The notes beneath the pieces were generated by a model. That model saw only the letters and a list, made by a program, of their open reading frames with translations. It was not told where the DNA came from and searched no databases. A DNA stretch of 64,000 nucleotides from UBA6985 sp946536225. GTDB lineage: Bacteria; Bacillota_I; Bacilli_A; RF39; UBA660. Shown piece by piece: positions 16,412 through 25,748 of this stretch; positions within the stretch are counted from its first letter, which is position 1, and each line of letters begins with the position of its first letter. The translations under genes and the position numbers were made by a program. The stretch lies in the NCBI GenBank assembly GCA_946536225.1, contig CAMNEE010000002.1:62001-126000 (forward strand). Reading direction: 5' to 3'.

Positions 16412-17223
16412 CAACTGCTCAACGTATAATAAAATACTTTGCAATTGCTTTTGCAATAGCAATTATTGCAGGTATTCTTGAAGCTATTCTTGGTGTAGTT
16501 GGAGTGTTTACTTCAGATTCTTCAATTGGAGAAGTAAGAAAAGAAACATTTGAACTTAAAGAAGACCAAGATATTAGAAGATTAGCACTTAAATATAAAG
16601 CAGGAACTGTTGAAATAGTAACTGGAGACTTTGGTTATGAAACTAATAATGAAAAATTAAAAGTTAATGTAATAGATGAAAAAATTGAATTAGTAGACAA
16701 ATCAAAAAATGGGTTCCACTTTAATTCTAATAAATCATATTTAAAATTATTTATTCCTGAAGATATCTTATTTGATAAGGTAGATATTGAAGTTGGAGCA
16801 GCAAAAGTTAAGATAAATAAACTTAATGCCAAAGTAATTGAATATGAAGTAGGAGCTGGAGCAACTACAATTAATGATGTAACAGCAACTGAATCATTTA
16901 ATGCTGAAACAGGTGCTGGTGCATTTAAAATTAAAAATGGTGAAATTAATAACTTAAAGTCTGAATTTGGAGCAGGTGAAGTAACAATTAATGCTATTTT
17001 AACTGGAACAAATAAACTTGATTGTGGAATAGGTTCATTGAATCTTAAATTACTTAATTCAGTTGAAAATTATACAATCAAAGCTCATAAAGGACTTGGA
17101 GAAATAAAACTAAATGGAGATAAATTACCTGATGGAAAAACTGTAGGTGATGGAGAGAATACAGTTTACCTTGAAGGTGGAGTAGGTTCTATAAATATAG
17201 AAACAAAAGAAGAAAGAGAATAA
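16408..17223 (+). CDS. DUF4097-type toastrack membrane protein
   Basis: The 271 residues have one N-terminal membrane span (about 10-32). A long repetitive beta-sheet region follows with recurring VEVGAAKVKINKL, YEVGAGATTIND and ETGAGAFKIKNG units, typical of DUF4097/LiaG-like toastrack domains, here probably outside the membrane. It is translationally coupled to the LiaF-like gene by a 4-nt overlap. Together they probably form an envelope-monitoring pair, which is inference from domain pairing. Confidence 0.8.
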   Translation: MTTAQRIIKYFAIAFAIAIIAGILEAILGVVGVFTSDSSIGEVRKETFELKEDQDIRRLALKYKAGTVEIVTGDFGYETNNEKLKVNVIDEKIELVDKSKNGFHFNSNKSYLKLFIPEDILFDKVDIEVGAAKVKINKLNAKVIEYEVGAGATTINDVTATESFNAETGAGAFKIKNGEINNLKSEFGAGEVTINAILTGTNKLDCGIGSLNLKLLNSVENYTIKAHKGLGEIKLNGDKLPDGKTVGDGENTVYLEGGVGSINIETKEERE

Positions 17224-17244
17224 CCACGTTATTTAATGAACTAA

Positions 17245-17270
17245 AAAAGGAAGATTATTCTTCCTTTTTA
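17245..17270. terminator. Bidirectional intrinsic terminator
   Basis: The ten-bp stem AAAAGGAAGA/TCTTCCTTTT lies between converging genes, with A-run and T-run flanks. Confidence 0.85.
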
Positions 17271-17276
17271 TTTGCT

Positions 17277-17831
17277 TTAATAGATGAAGTTTTTAACCCA
17301 ATGCTTTGCTCTTTCATTTATTTCATCTAATGAATAATAATTTGGTGATTTAAAATATCTAATTATTAAATTAAACAAACCATCTACTAAAAAATCTATA
17401 TCTAATTTATAGTATTCATTTTTCTTAATATCATCACTTACTACATTTTCTAAAGTTATACTAATTTTCTTTTTTAACTTTTCAAAAAAGTAGTTTGAAT
17501 CAGTACCAGATATTAGTTTTTTAAGACTATCTTCATGTTCTTTAATGAAAATAATAGCACTATCAATATACTTATTACAATCAGCCGCACTAGTTATTTC
17601 ATCATTATCATTAATAAATAGATTAACTATTTCATCTTCTAACTCTTTAGCTATTTCATATATATCACTGTAATGAGTATAAAAAGTTGATCTGGTAATA
17701 TTAGCTTTTTTAACTAATTCAGTAACGGTTATTTTATCCATTTCTTTTTTTTCGTCAATTAATTCAATAAATGCATTTCTAATTGCTAATTTGGTTTTCT
17801 TTGATGAAGAATTTAAATTTTTAACTTTCAT
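17277..17831 (-). CDS. TetR-family transcriptional regulator
   Basis: The 184 residues have a typical TetR N-terminal helix-turn-helix (ITVTELVKKANITRSTFYTHY, about 38-58), and the remainder is an all-helical ligand and dimer domain. The call is clear; the ligand is unknown. The start is ATG 17831 behind GAGGTGG; the longer upstream frame adds an unlikely leader. It is divergent from the MMPL transporter at 18015 with strong palindromes between them, so it most likely represses that transporter and itself. Confidence 0.92.
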   Translation of the reverse strand: MKVKNLNSSSKKTKLAIRNAFIELIDEKKEMDKITVTELVKKANITRSTFYTHYSDIYEIAKELEDEIVNLFINDNDEITSAADCNKYIDSAIIFIKEHEDSLKKLISGTDSNYFFEKLKKKISITLENVVSDDIKKNEYYKLDIDFLVDGLFNLIIRYFKSPNYYSLDEINERAKHWVKNFIY

Positions 17832-17878
17832 AATTCCACCTCGCATGAAGTAGTATAGCACTTTTTTTGTTTAAAATA

Positions 17879-17964
17879 TAGACAGTGTATAAATAATTTG
17901 TACATATTCTTAGACTATGTCTAAATTTAGACATATGGTGTTTTTATGTTCTATACACTGTCTA
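17879..17964. promoter_or_regulatory. Nested operator palindromes between tetR and MMPL gene
   Basis: A 20-bp perfect palindrome, centred on AAATTT, lies at 17916-17935. It is flanked by a 13-bp inverted repeat, TAGACAGTGTATA (17879-17891) and its complement (17952-17964). The arms share TAGACA/TGTCTA cores, so three related sites for a dimeric TetR protein are plausible. Confidence 0.7.
17929..17957 (+). promoter_or_regulatory. Candidate promoter of the MMPL gene
   Basis: TAGACA (17929-17934), 17 nt, TATACA (17952-17957). Both hexamers lie inside operator palindromes, which fits repression by the TetR protein. Confidence 0.5.
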
Positions 17965-18014
17965 ATATTTAGAGATAGAATGTTGCCTGTACGAGAAATG
18001 AGAGGGAATATAAT

Positions 18015-21000
18015 ATGAAAAAAATAACTGATTTTATAGTAAAATTTAGAAATGTTTTTTTAGTTTTATTTGTGGTATTATCAGGTATATCATTATATCT
18101 ATCAACTAAAGTAAATATTAATACAGATATAATGAAATACTTACCATCAACAAGTGAAACTAAACAAGGATATGACATTATGCATGATGATTTTCCTGAA
18201 GAAGATACATCAACTTTAAATGTCATGTATAAGAATTTAAGTAAAGATAAAAAAACATCTAGACTTAAGGAATTAGAAAGTATAAAAGGGGTAAAAAGTG
18301 TTGAATATGATGATTCATCATCTTTTAATAAAGATAAATACACTTTATATATTATTAACGTAGATGATTATGCTGAATCTAAAACAAGTAAAGATGTATA
18401 TGACACAGTTAGAAAAGAATATAAACCATTTGCTATGTCAGGATCTATTTATGATAAACATAAAACAATACTTAAGATTTCAATTGTAATCGGGGCAATC
18501 ATATGTGCAATGATTATTCTTATTATTCTAAGTGATTCATATTTAGAACCATTTCTTTATTTAATATCAATTGGTATAGCAGTATTTATTAACAAGGGTA
18601 CTAATATAATGTTTGAAAGTGTTTCAGAAATAACTGAATCAATTGTAGCTATTCTTCAACTTGCTTTATCAATGGATTATTCAATCATGTTATCTAATAG
18701 ATATAAGCAAGAATGTGCTAAATCTAAAGATAAAGTAGAAGCAATGAAAAAAGCATTATATGCATCATTCTCAGCTATATCATCAAGTTCAGTAACTACA
18801 GTTGTAGGTTTATTAGCTTTAATATTCATGAGTTTTACAATTGGAAAAGACTTAGGACTAGTACTTGCAAAAGGAGTAATATTAAGTTTGGTAAGTATCT
18901 TCTTTTGTCTACCTGGATTACTATTATTATTTGATAAATTAATTCAAAAGACTAAGAAAAGACCAATTAACTTTAAACTTGGTTGGTTAGGCGCTTATAG
19001 TTATAAAACTCGTTTTGCACAATTATTTGCAATAGTAATTTTATTTGTAGTAGCCTTTATTATAAAAGGTAATATTACAACTACTTACACAGGTTCAGAA
19101 CAAGATGAAGTAGGAAGAGTATTTGATTCTAATAATCAAATGGCTATCGTATATAAAAATGAATATGAAGACATAATATCTAACTATTGTAAGACTCTTG
19201 AAAGTGATGAGAAAATAGATCAAGTATTATGTTACTCAAATACTATAAACGAACCTCTTTCTTATAATGAACTTAATTCTAAATTAAGTTCTCTAGGTAA
19301 AGATACAAGTATAGATGAATCTCTAATAAAAATAATTTATTATAATTACTATAATAAAAATACTTCTAATAAGATGACTTTAGATGAATTTATTAACTTT
19401 GTTAGAAGTGATATTTTTACTGATGAAGAATTATCAAAAGATATAACACCTAGCATGAAGGGAAATATAAATCTATTATCTAATTTTACTAATAAAGATA
19501 AATTGAATAAAAAAAGAACTATAAAAGAAATAAGTGAATTATTAAATATTAGTTATGAAGATGCAAATAGTATATTCATTTATTATGAAGCTAAAAATGC
19601 TAATACTAAAATGACTATAAATGAATTTACTAGTTTCTTACTTAATGATGTTTCAAATGATAAAACTTATTCAAAAGAGTTAGATAAAAATACAATTACT
19701 AAGTTAAAGAGATTAAATAATTTTACTAATAAGAATAATATTAATAAGAAAATGAACTCAAAAGAATTATCTAATATATTTGGAATAGATGAATCATTAA
19801 TAAAGCAATTATTCTTATTCTATAATGTTACAAATGAAAGTAACACAAGACTTACATTAAATGAATTTGCATCAATTGCTCTTTCTATGAGTAAAGATGA
19901 TATGTATAAGTCTGAGTTTGATGAAAACACATTAAATAGTTTAAAGCTACTTTTAACATTATCTGATAAAAGAGTAGTTGAAACTCCTGTTGATAAAGAA
20001 ACTATGAACAGTTACTTTAATCTATTAGGTATTGATAGCTCACTTATAAATAATTTATATATTTTATATGATGGATTTAATACCAATACAAAACTATCTT
20101 TAAGTGAATTTGCATCAATTGCCCTTTCACTTAGTAATCAAGATGAATACAAAAACTATTTTGATGATAATACTATTAATGAATTAAAAGAATTAATAGC
20201 ATTATCTACATATAAAGACACTATTCTTCCAAATAGTAAATTATATGAAATGTTTAATATTAGTACACCAGTACAATATGTATTAAATAATTATATTGAA
20301 GATAATACTATGAGTCCTTACTCATTTGTTAACTTCTTACTTAATACTGATGCTATTAAAAACAATTTAAATGAAGAACAAGTTTTATCACTTAATAAGG
20401 CTTTATTCATAATGAGTAACAAAGATACAAAATACTCAAATATAGAAATAAATAAAGTATTAAATAAGAATCAATTAGTTATTAATATGATATATGGTGT
20501 TAAAGATAATAGTACAAATACTATTCCTAATATTTCATTAAAAGATCTATTTAATTTTATTAATACTAATAAACATGATTTAAATTTATTTGTTTCATTT
20601 AATAATGAAATAAATAGTAAATTATCATTAGCTATTACTATCATGAATAACTTAGATACTGCTTTTAATTATAATGAAATATCTTCTATTATTAATCTTG
20701 ATTCTTCTAAAGTTAAAAAGATATATGGAGTATATGATTATAATCAAGGTAGTACAAAACTATCACCATTAGAATTCTCTAATTTAATTATAAATAATAA
20801 AGATAATGAACTATTAAAAGGTAAATTAAATAATAACTCATTAAAAGAATTATCTTTAGTAAGAACAGTCATGATTTCAACACTTAATAATACTAAATAT
20901 GATTCAACAAGACTTTCTAATATTTTAAATATAAATAAAGATAAGATGAGTTTAATATTTGGTTTATATGATAATAAAAAGGTAACATCAAATAATAATA

Positions 21001-22115
21001 TTTCTTTATATAATTATGTAGATTTTATTGTTAATAATGTCATGAATAATAAAGATTATAGCAATAAGTTTGATAAGTCTACAAAAGATAAGTTAACTAC
21101 AATACTTTCTGTTATGAATAATTCTATAAATGGTATTAAATACACTACAGGAGAAAGTTTTGCCAGTTTAAATAAGTTAAGTAATGACTTAGATAAATCA
21201 TTAATAGACTTAGTCTACATCTACTATGGTTCATCAAATAATTATGATAATAATTATAAATTAACAGTAGAAGAAGTAGTTAATTATTTAAATGATGATA
21301 TCTTAAATGATAAAAGATTTAGTAGTTTTATGAGTGATGAAATGAGAGAAAAAATAGTAGATGCAAAAGAAGCTATTAATAAAGCTAAGAATTTACTCGT
21401 ATCTTCTAATTATTCTAGATTAGTAATTAATTCTTCATATGCTCCTGAAGATAAAGAAACATATGAGTTTATAAATAGATTAGAAAAAGACTTAGGAGAT
21501 AAAGAAGGAATATATATTGTAGGACATTCATCCATGGCAGTAGAAATGAGTAAAACTTTTGATAATGAATTAAATAAGATTACTATTCTTACAATGCTAT
21601 TTATATTTGTAGTAGTTGCATTCACATTTAAAGATTTAATTATTCCATTTGTATTAGTTTTAATTATACAAACTGCTGTATATGTAACAATGAGTTGCAT
21701 TACTATATCAGGAGGAAAAGTATACTTTATAGCACTTCTAATTGTTCAAGCTATTCTAATGGGTGCAACAATTGACTATGCAATTGTTTATACATCATAC
21801 TATCTTGAAGGAAGAAAGAAGATGAATATTAAAGATTCTGTTCTTAACGCATATAATAAATCAATTCATACAATTCTTAGTTCTTCATCAATTCTTATTA
21901 TTGTTACACTTGTTGTTGCAAACTTTGCATCAGCAATTGCAGCAAAAATATGTGAAACTATATCTGAAGGTACTCTTGCAGCTGTAATACTAATATTATT
22001 TGTATTACCAGGTGTACTTGCTACATGTGATAAAGTTATTTGTAGAAAAGGTTATTTTAAAGAAAATAAACAAACTAAGAAACGTCACAACAATAAATTA
22101 TTGACAAATAAATAA
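18015..22115 (+). CDS. MMPL/RND-superfamily exporter with giant repeat-filled insertion
   Basis: The 1366-residue protein is much longer than the usual 700-1000 for this family. Residues 1-390 hold the first membrane half: span 1 near 15-30, an extracellular loop, then five or six spans including LALSMDYSIMLSNR near 218. Residues about 1185-1345 hold the second half, with GATIDYAIVYTSYY and the closing spans. The region between (about 432-1118) is a series of about nine 70-85-residue repeats. MMPL proteins use proton force to export lipids or drugs. Control by the divergent TetR gene is likely. The ribosome binding site is GAGAGGG. Confidence 0.85.
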   Translation: MKKITDFIVKFRNVFLVLFVVLSGISLYLSTKVNINTDIMKYLPSTSETKQGYDIMHDDFPEEDTSTLNVMYKNLSKDKKTSRLKELESIKGVKSVEYDDSSSFNKDKYTLYIINVDDYAESKTSKDVYDTVRKEYKPFAMSGSIYDKHKTILKISIVIGAIICAMIILIILSDSYLEPFLYLISIGIAVFINKGTNIMFESVSEITESIVAILQLALSMDYSIMLSNRYKQECAKSKDKVEAMKKALYASFSAISSSSVTTVVGLLALIFMSFTIGKDLGLVLAKGVILSLVSIFFCLPGLLLLFDKLIQKTKKRPINFKLGWLGAYSYKTRFAQLFAIVILFVVAFIIKGNITTTYTGSEQDEVGRVFDSNNQMAIVYKNEYEDIISNYCKTLESDEKIDQVLCYSNTINEPLSYNELNSKLSSLGKDTSIDESLIKIIYYNYYNKNTSNKMTLDEFINFVRSDIFTDEELSKDITPSMKGNINLLSNFTNKDKLNKKRTIKEISELLNISYEDANSIFIYYEAKNANTKMTINEFTSFLLNDVSNDKTYSKELDKNTITKLKRLNNFTNKNNINKKMNSKELSNIFGIDESLIKQLFLFYNVTNESNTRLTLNEFASIALSMSKDDMYKSEFDENTLNSLKLLLTLSDKRVVETPVDKETMNSYFNLLGIDSSLINNLYILYDGFNTNTKLSLSEFASIALSLSNQDEYKNYFDDNTINELKELIALSTYKDTILPNSKLYEMFNISTPVQYVLNNYIEDNTMSPYSFVNFLLNTDAIKNNLNEEQVLSLNKALFIMSNKDTKYSNIEINKVLNKNQLVINMIYGVKDNSTNTIPNISLKDLFNFINTNKHDLNLFVSFNNEINSKLSLAITIMNNLDTAFNYNEISSIINLDSSKVKKIYGVYDYNQGSTKLSPLEFSNLIINNKDNELLKGKLNNNSLKELSLVRTVMISTLNNTKYDSTRLSNILNINKDKMSLIFGLYDNKKVTSNNNISLYNYVDFIVNNVMNNKDYSNKFDKSTKDKLTTILSVMNNSINGIKYTTGESFASLNKLSNDLDKSLIDLVYIYYGSSNNYDNNYKLTVEEVVNYLNDDILNDKRFSSFMSDEMREKIVDAKEAINKAKNLLVSSNYSRLVINSSYAPEDKETYEFINRLEKDLGDKEGIYIVGHSSMAVEMSKTFDNELNKITILTMLFIFVVVAFTFKDLIIPFVLVLIIQTAVYVTMSCITISGGKVYFIALLIVQAILMGATIDYAIVYTSYYLEGRKKMNIKDSVLNAYNKSIHTILSSSSILIIVTLVVANFASAIAAKICETISEGTLAAVILILFVLPGVLATCDKVICRKGYFKENKQTKKRHNNKLLTNK
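19311..21370 (+). repeat. Divergent tandem coding repeats inside the MMPL gene
   Basis: About nine protein-level repeats run through this stretch. A unit begins I-D-x-S-L-I-x-x-L-x-x-x-Y, then N-T-K-L-T-L-x-E-F-A-S-I-A-L-S, then D-x-N-T-x-x-x-L-K-x-L, ending with a helix x-x-x-S-x-x-F-G. Good copies include LTLNEFASIALSMS and LSLSEFASIALSLS. Nucleotide identity is low, so these are old duplications or converged under selection. Confidence 0.75.
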
Positions 22116-22128
22116 ACTATTGTATAAT
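22101..22128 (+). promoter_or_regulatory. Consensus promoter TTGACA-16-TATAAT
   Basis: TTGACA 22101-22106 and TATAAT 22123-22128, overlapping the end of the MMPL gene. It is the best consensus match in the window and drives the small RNA that follows. Confidence 0.85.
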
Positions 22129-22134
22129 CTTTTA

Positions 22135-22237
22135 CAAGTGAGGAGATATAAACAACTAGATGTGAGCTATCTCGGGGATAACCTACACGAACTTTAAAAG
22201 TACGGAGTCACTATAAGTGATTTTCCGTGCTTTTTTT
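22135..22237 (+). ncRNA. Small structured RNA or riboswitch-like attenuator, unidentified
   Basis: About 100 nt with a consensus promoter and a strong terminator but no credible reading frame. GAGATA (near 22144) can pair with TATCTC (22168-22173), enclosing an A-rich loop; GGGGATAACC then leads to the terminator hairpin. It lies upstream of an ABC exporter operon that also has its own -10. It could be a trans-acting small RNA or a leader that terminates unless a ligand is bound. It does not match SRP RNA (no GGAAG tetraloop region), 6S RNA or any riboswitch I can recall. Confidence 0.6.
22199..22237 (+). terminator. Terminator of the small RNA
   Basis: Stem AGTACGGA/TCCGTGCT with an inner TCAC/GTGA stem, followed by seven T. 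Confidence 0.85.
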
Positions 22238-22270
22238 ATTTTCAACTGTTAATCACTTATTGAAAAAGTA

Positions 22271-22279
22271 TGATAAAAT
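22271..22279 (+). promoter_or_regulatory. Extended -10 promoter of the ABC exporter operon
   Basis: TGATAAAAT lies 24 nt before ATG 22304, between the small-RNA terminator and the operon. Confidence 0.5.
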
Positions 22280-22303
22280 TAAACAGAATAGGGAGTGATT
22301 AAT

Positions 22304-23284
22304 ATGAATATTATAGAAGTAAAAAATCTTTCTAAAGATTATAAATACAAAGTAAAAAATGAAAATAAAGGTTTTATATATAATTTGTTCCATGAACAAA
22401 CAAAGACAGTAAAAGCCGTAAATGATATAACTTTTAATGTAGAAGAAGGAGAAACTATAGCTTTTATAGGTCCAAATGGTGCAGGTAAGTCTACAACTAT
22501 TAAAATGTTAACAGGTATTTTATATCCTACTAAAGGAGATATAAAAATATGTGGTCTAACTCCTATTAAAGATAGAAATAAACTTGCATATAAAATAGGT
22601 ACAGTATTTGGACAAAGAAGTCAGTTATTACCAAATCTTCCTCTTACAGAAAGTATGGAGATGTTTGGTGCAATGTATGATATGGATAAAGAATCTATTA
22701 AGAAAAGAATAAATGAATTGTCTGTTCTTTTTGATCTTAAGGATTTTATAAAGCAACCAGTTAGAAAACTTTCTTTAGGTCAAAGAATGAGAGCAGAAAT
22801 AGCTACTTCTTTAATTCATAGTCCTAGAATAATCTTCCTTGATGAACCTACAATTGGACTAGATGTAGTATCTAAAAAGAGCCTAAGAGATTTATTATTA
22901 AAGATCAATAAAGAAGAAAAAGTAACAATTTTTTTAACAAGCCATGATACTGAAGATATTCAAAGTATATGTGATAGATGTGTAATTATTAATCACGGTA
23001 AAATTATCATCGATACATCTACTAAAAAGTTAATAAATGACTATGTAAAAGTAAAAAATATTATTATTACTCCAAATGTAGAGTTTACTGAATTCCCAGA
23101 TTTATCTGAGGGAATGACTTATATAAAGAGAAGTAATAATCAAATAATAGTAAGAGTAGACACTGAAGTAATTCATACTCAAAAAGCATTACAAGAATTA
23201 ATTAAACATTTTGATATTGATGACGTAAATATTGATAATGAATCACTTGAAGATATAATAAGAGGCATCTATGAAAAAGACTAG
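22304..23284 (+). CDS. ABC-2 exporter ATP-binding protein
   Basis: The 326 residues carry Walker A GPNGAGKSTT (near 60), Q-loop FGQRSQL, signature LSLGQRMR (near 162), Walker B RIIFLDEPT and the H-loop LTSHD. The C-terminal 90 residues are the extension common in NatA/YadG-type exporters. It would power the two permeases encoded next. ATG 22304 follows GGGAGTG; GTG 22295 lies in that site. The stop lies 14 nt inside the next gene. Confidence 0.95.
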   Translation: MNIIEVKNLSKDYKYKVKNENKGFIYNLFHEQTKTVKAVNDITFNVEEGETIAFIGPNGAGKSTTIKMLTGILYPTKGDIKICGLTPIKDRNKLAYKIGTVFGQRSQLLPNLPLTESMEMFGAMYDMDKESIKKRINELSVLFDLKDFIKQPVRKLSLGQRMRAEIATSLIHSPRIIFLDEPTIGLDVVSKKSLRDLLLKINKEEKVTIFLTSHDTEDIQSICDRCVIINHGKIIIDTSTKKLINDYVKVKNIIITPNVEFTEFPDLSEGMTYIKRSNNQIIVRVDTEVIHTQKALQELIKHFDIDDVNIDNESLEDIIRGIYEKD

Positions 23285-24068
23285 ATTTGGTTTAACAATA
23301 GTAAGAATATTTATGAAAAACCAAATGCAAGATAAGACTAATATCTTACTTGATATTTTTAATATGATAGCTAGATGTTTTATAGTATTCTTACTATATG
23401 CTTACATATTTAAAATTAATGGTGGTTCTATTAATGGAGTAGATTACAAAACTACTATGTGGAGTATGTTTATATACTTCTGTATAATGACTTTATCTAT
23501 TAGAAGAATAGATGACATAATAATGAAAGATGTTAAAAGTGGTAATGTAGAAGTATACATGAATAAACCCAGAAGTTATTTAACTATTAACTTCTTAAGG
23601 GTAATTGGACAAGGTTTATTCTCATTTTTATTTATTAGTTTAGTAGGTACTATTATTATGACTATAGCTATTGGCGTACCTAATCTTAATTTAAAAATAT
23701 TTATACCATCATTTATTATTGTTTTATTCTTAGGACAAGTACTTGGTTTATTTCTATATGGTGTAATTGGATTACTAGCATTCTTTATTCAAGATGTTAG
23801 ACCAGTTCACTGGATAGTAGATAAATTAATAATGGTTCTAGGTGGAAGCTATTTACCAATATCAATGTTTCCGCCTTTCTTAAAAGTATTTGCATTTATA
23901 AGTCCATTTGGTGCAGTTAATTTTGCATCTAGCACAGTATATGAATCATGGAATAATGAATACTTAACAAGAATTGGACTACAAGTACTATGGATAGTAG
24001 TATTTGGCTTACTTTTAATTTTTGTATATAAAAAATCAAAAGAAAAAGCCATGATAAATGGAGGTTAG
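23271..24068 (+). CDS. ABC-2 type permease (first subunit)
   Basis: The 265 residues have six membrane spans, with a cytoplasmic N-terminus. The region MKDVKSGNVEVYMNKPRSY between spans two and three is the coupling helix typical of the DUF990/ABC-2 permease group. It overlaps the ATPase gene by 14 nt and the following gene's ribosome binding site, so translation is coupled. The substrate is unknown; such two-permease exporters often move peptides, antibiotics or lipids. Confidence 0.88.
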   Translation: MKKTRFGLTIVRIFMKNQMQDKTNILLDIFNMIARCFIVFLLYAYIFKINGGSINGVDYKTTMWSMFIYFCIMTLSIRRIDDIIMKDVKSGNVEVYMNKPRSYLTINFLRVIGQGLFSFLFISLVGTIIMTIAIGVPNLNLKIFIPSFIIVLFLGQVLGLFLYGVIGLLAFFIQDVRPVHWIVDKLIMVLGGSYLPISMFPPFLKVFAFISPFGAVNFASSTVYESWNNEYLTRIGLQVLWIVVFGLLLIFVYKKSKEKAMINGG

Positions 24069-24069
24069 T

Positions 24070-24861
24070 ATGAAGAATATAAGACTTGCATTATTAAATA
24101 TAAGAAAAAATATAAGAAACGAAAAAGAATTAAGAACTTCATTTGTTATTACTGTTATTGGTATGGCAATTAATAATGTTTCATTTCTTATATTATGGTA
24201 TTACTTTGGTAAAACAGTAGGGGTAATAAATGGATGGAAACCAATGGATATATTTGGTTTATATGGATTTGGTACAACTGGATATGGACTTGTAATATCT
24301 ATATTTGCGGGCATTACTAATATACCTACATATATAGCAACAGGTTCTTTAGATAAGTACTTACTTACTCCTAAAAGTATATTAGTTAAAGTATCTACAT
24401 CAAAATTACATACAAGTGCATTTGGAGATTTTATATTTGGTTTAACATGCTTTATAGTTTATATTATCTGGGCTAAATTAAGTTTATTACAAATATTAGT
24501 TTCTATTTACCTAATACTAATAGCAGCTGTTATAATTTATTCATTTACACTTATATGTATGACTGTATCATTCTATCTAATGGATGGTGATAATGTATCT
24601 CATGGTATGTTTGGATTATTCTTAAGTAATACTTTATATCATGGTGGTGCATTCACAGGTATATTAAGATTCTTCTTTATATTTATAGTACCATCATTAC
24701 TTGCTGGTGCTGTTGAAGTAGAAATAGTAAAATCTCTTAATATATTAAGCATAGGAACAATTACTATTGCAGCAGCTTTATGGTTTATTTTTTCAATCAT
24801 ATTTTTCAATAAATCATTAAAGAGATATGAGAGTAATAGTTTATTTGGCTTTGGAAATTAA
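24070..24861 (+). CDS. ABC-2 type permease (second subunit)
   Basis: The 263 residues have six membrane spans and a coupling region GSLDKYLLTPKS matching the partner permease. The heterodimeric pair plus one ATPase is a standard layout for this exporter class. I prefer ATG 24070, directly behind GGAGGT, over ATG 24058, which precedes that site. This is the last gene of the operon; its own terminator has been split by an insertion element. Confidence 0.88.
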   Translation: MKNIRLALLNIRKNIRNEKELRTSFVITVIGMAINNVSFLILWYYFGKTVGVINGWKPMDIFGLYGFGTTGYGLVISIFAGITNIPTYIATGSLDKYLLTPKSILVKVSTSKLHTSAFGDFIFGLTCFIVYIIWAKLSLLQILVSIYLILIAAVIIYSFTLICMTVSFYLMDGDNVSHGMFGLFLSNTLYHGGAFTGILRFFFIFIVPSLLAGAVEVEIVKSLNILSIGTITIAAALWFIFSIIFFNKSLKRYESNSLFGFGN

Positions 24862-24872
24862 AGAACAGTTTA

Positions 24873-24886
24873 TGAAGTGAACCCCA
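24873..24886. repeat. IS terminal inverted repeat, left (orfB side)
   Basis: TGAAGTGAACCCCA; it differs by one base from the complement of the right end. Confidence 0.85.
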
Positions 24887-24897
24887 AATAGTTCACA

Positions 24898-24936
24898 CAA
24901 AAAAAAGAACAGGTTAGAATTACTTTCTAATCTGTT
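24898..24936 (-). terminator. Terminator of the transposase transcript
   Basis: Read on the minus strand, the stem AACAGATTAGAA/TTCTAACCTGTT is followed by a T-run. The orfB stop codon lies in the loop. Confidence 0.85.
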
Positions 24937-25684
24937 TTGATTTTAATCTAGATGTGTTGTAAAATAATATCCAATCTTCTACAAGTTTTTGGTATTCTTG
25001 TAGGGATGTGATATTATTGTTGTACAAAGTTTCTTTTTTGAGCAATGCATGCCAACTCTCAATTGGTGCATCATCTATTGGAGTACCTTTTCTTGCCATA
25101 GAAATGGTTATTCCATTAGACTCACAAATAGCTTTGTATTGATTAGATGTATATTGGAACCCTTGGTCACTATGTAGGATTAATCCGTGTACATCTTTTT
25201 CTTTTGCAATAGCTTCATTTAAGGTATTGATTACAATATTTAAATCATTAAATTTAGATATTTTATATGCAACAACATGCCTATCATATAAATCTATTAT
25301 CGTAGATAAATATAATCGTTTACCTTTAAATATTAAATAGGTAATGTCTGTGTCCCAAATTTTATTCAATGAATCAGTTTTGAAATTTCTTTTTAATAAA
25401 TTAGGTCTTACATTTTCTTCAATACGTTTGTAACTATAATTTGGTCTAATTCTTCTTATATATTCTGGTTTTATATTATATTTACGCATTATTCTAGCAA
25501 TTTTTTTATGATTGTATATTACACCATATTCAATCATTAAGCCTTCAGTTATCCTTCGATATCCATATGTGCCTTTGGAATTATCAAATACTTTTTTTAT
25601 CATTATATAATCTAAATAATCAGGATCATCAGAATTTCTATATTTATAATAAGTTCTTTTACTTATTTCTAAAACAGCACACAT
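24920..25684 (-). CDS. IS3-family transposase OrfB (DDE integrase core)
   Basis: The 254 residues hold an HTH_21-like start (TYGYRRITEGL) and then the rve catalytic core: first Asp in WDTDITYL near residue 112, second Asp in LHSDQGFQY near 172, and Glu in APIESWHALLKKE near 208. All three catalytic residues are present. In IS3 elements this part is made as an OrfA-OrfB fusion by a -1 frameshift. Here the frame upstream of the ATG is open back to the orfA end but is offset, so fusion would need more than one shift (see findings). Confidence 0.9.
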   Translation of the reverse strand: MCAVLEISKRTYYKYRNSDDPDYLDYIMIKKVFDNSKGTYGYRRITEGLMIEYGVIYNHKKIARIMRKYNIKPEYIRRIRPNYSYKRIEENVRPNLLKRNFKTDSLNKIWDTDITYLIFKGKRLYLSTIIDLYDRHVVAYKISKFNDLNIVINTLNEAIAKEKDVHGLILHSDQGFQYTSNQYKAICESNGITISMARKGTPIDDAPIESWHALLKKETLYNNNITSLQEYQKLVEDWILFYNTSRLKSKQIRK

Positions 25685-25748
25685 GTTTGAAAGTTTATAT
25701 TTATTGATATATAAATTAATAAATGTTATTTTTTCTCTCGTTGTGCCT

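Noticed and set aside
19311..21370. CRISPR or DNA-level tandem repeat in the MMPL gene
   Set aside because: The repetition is at the protein level only. Spacing and DNA identity are far too loose, and no CRISPR array is seen anywhere in the window.
22135..22237. Signal recognition particle RNA or 6S RNA
   Set aside because: The conserved domain IV tetraloop region is absent, and it is too short and of the wrong shape for 6S RNA.
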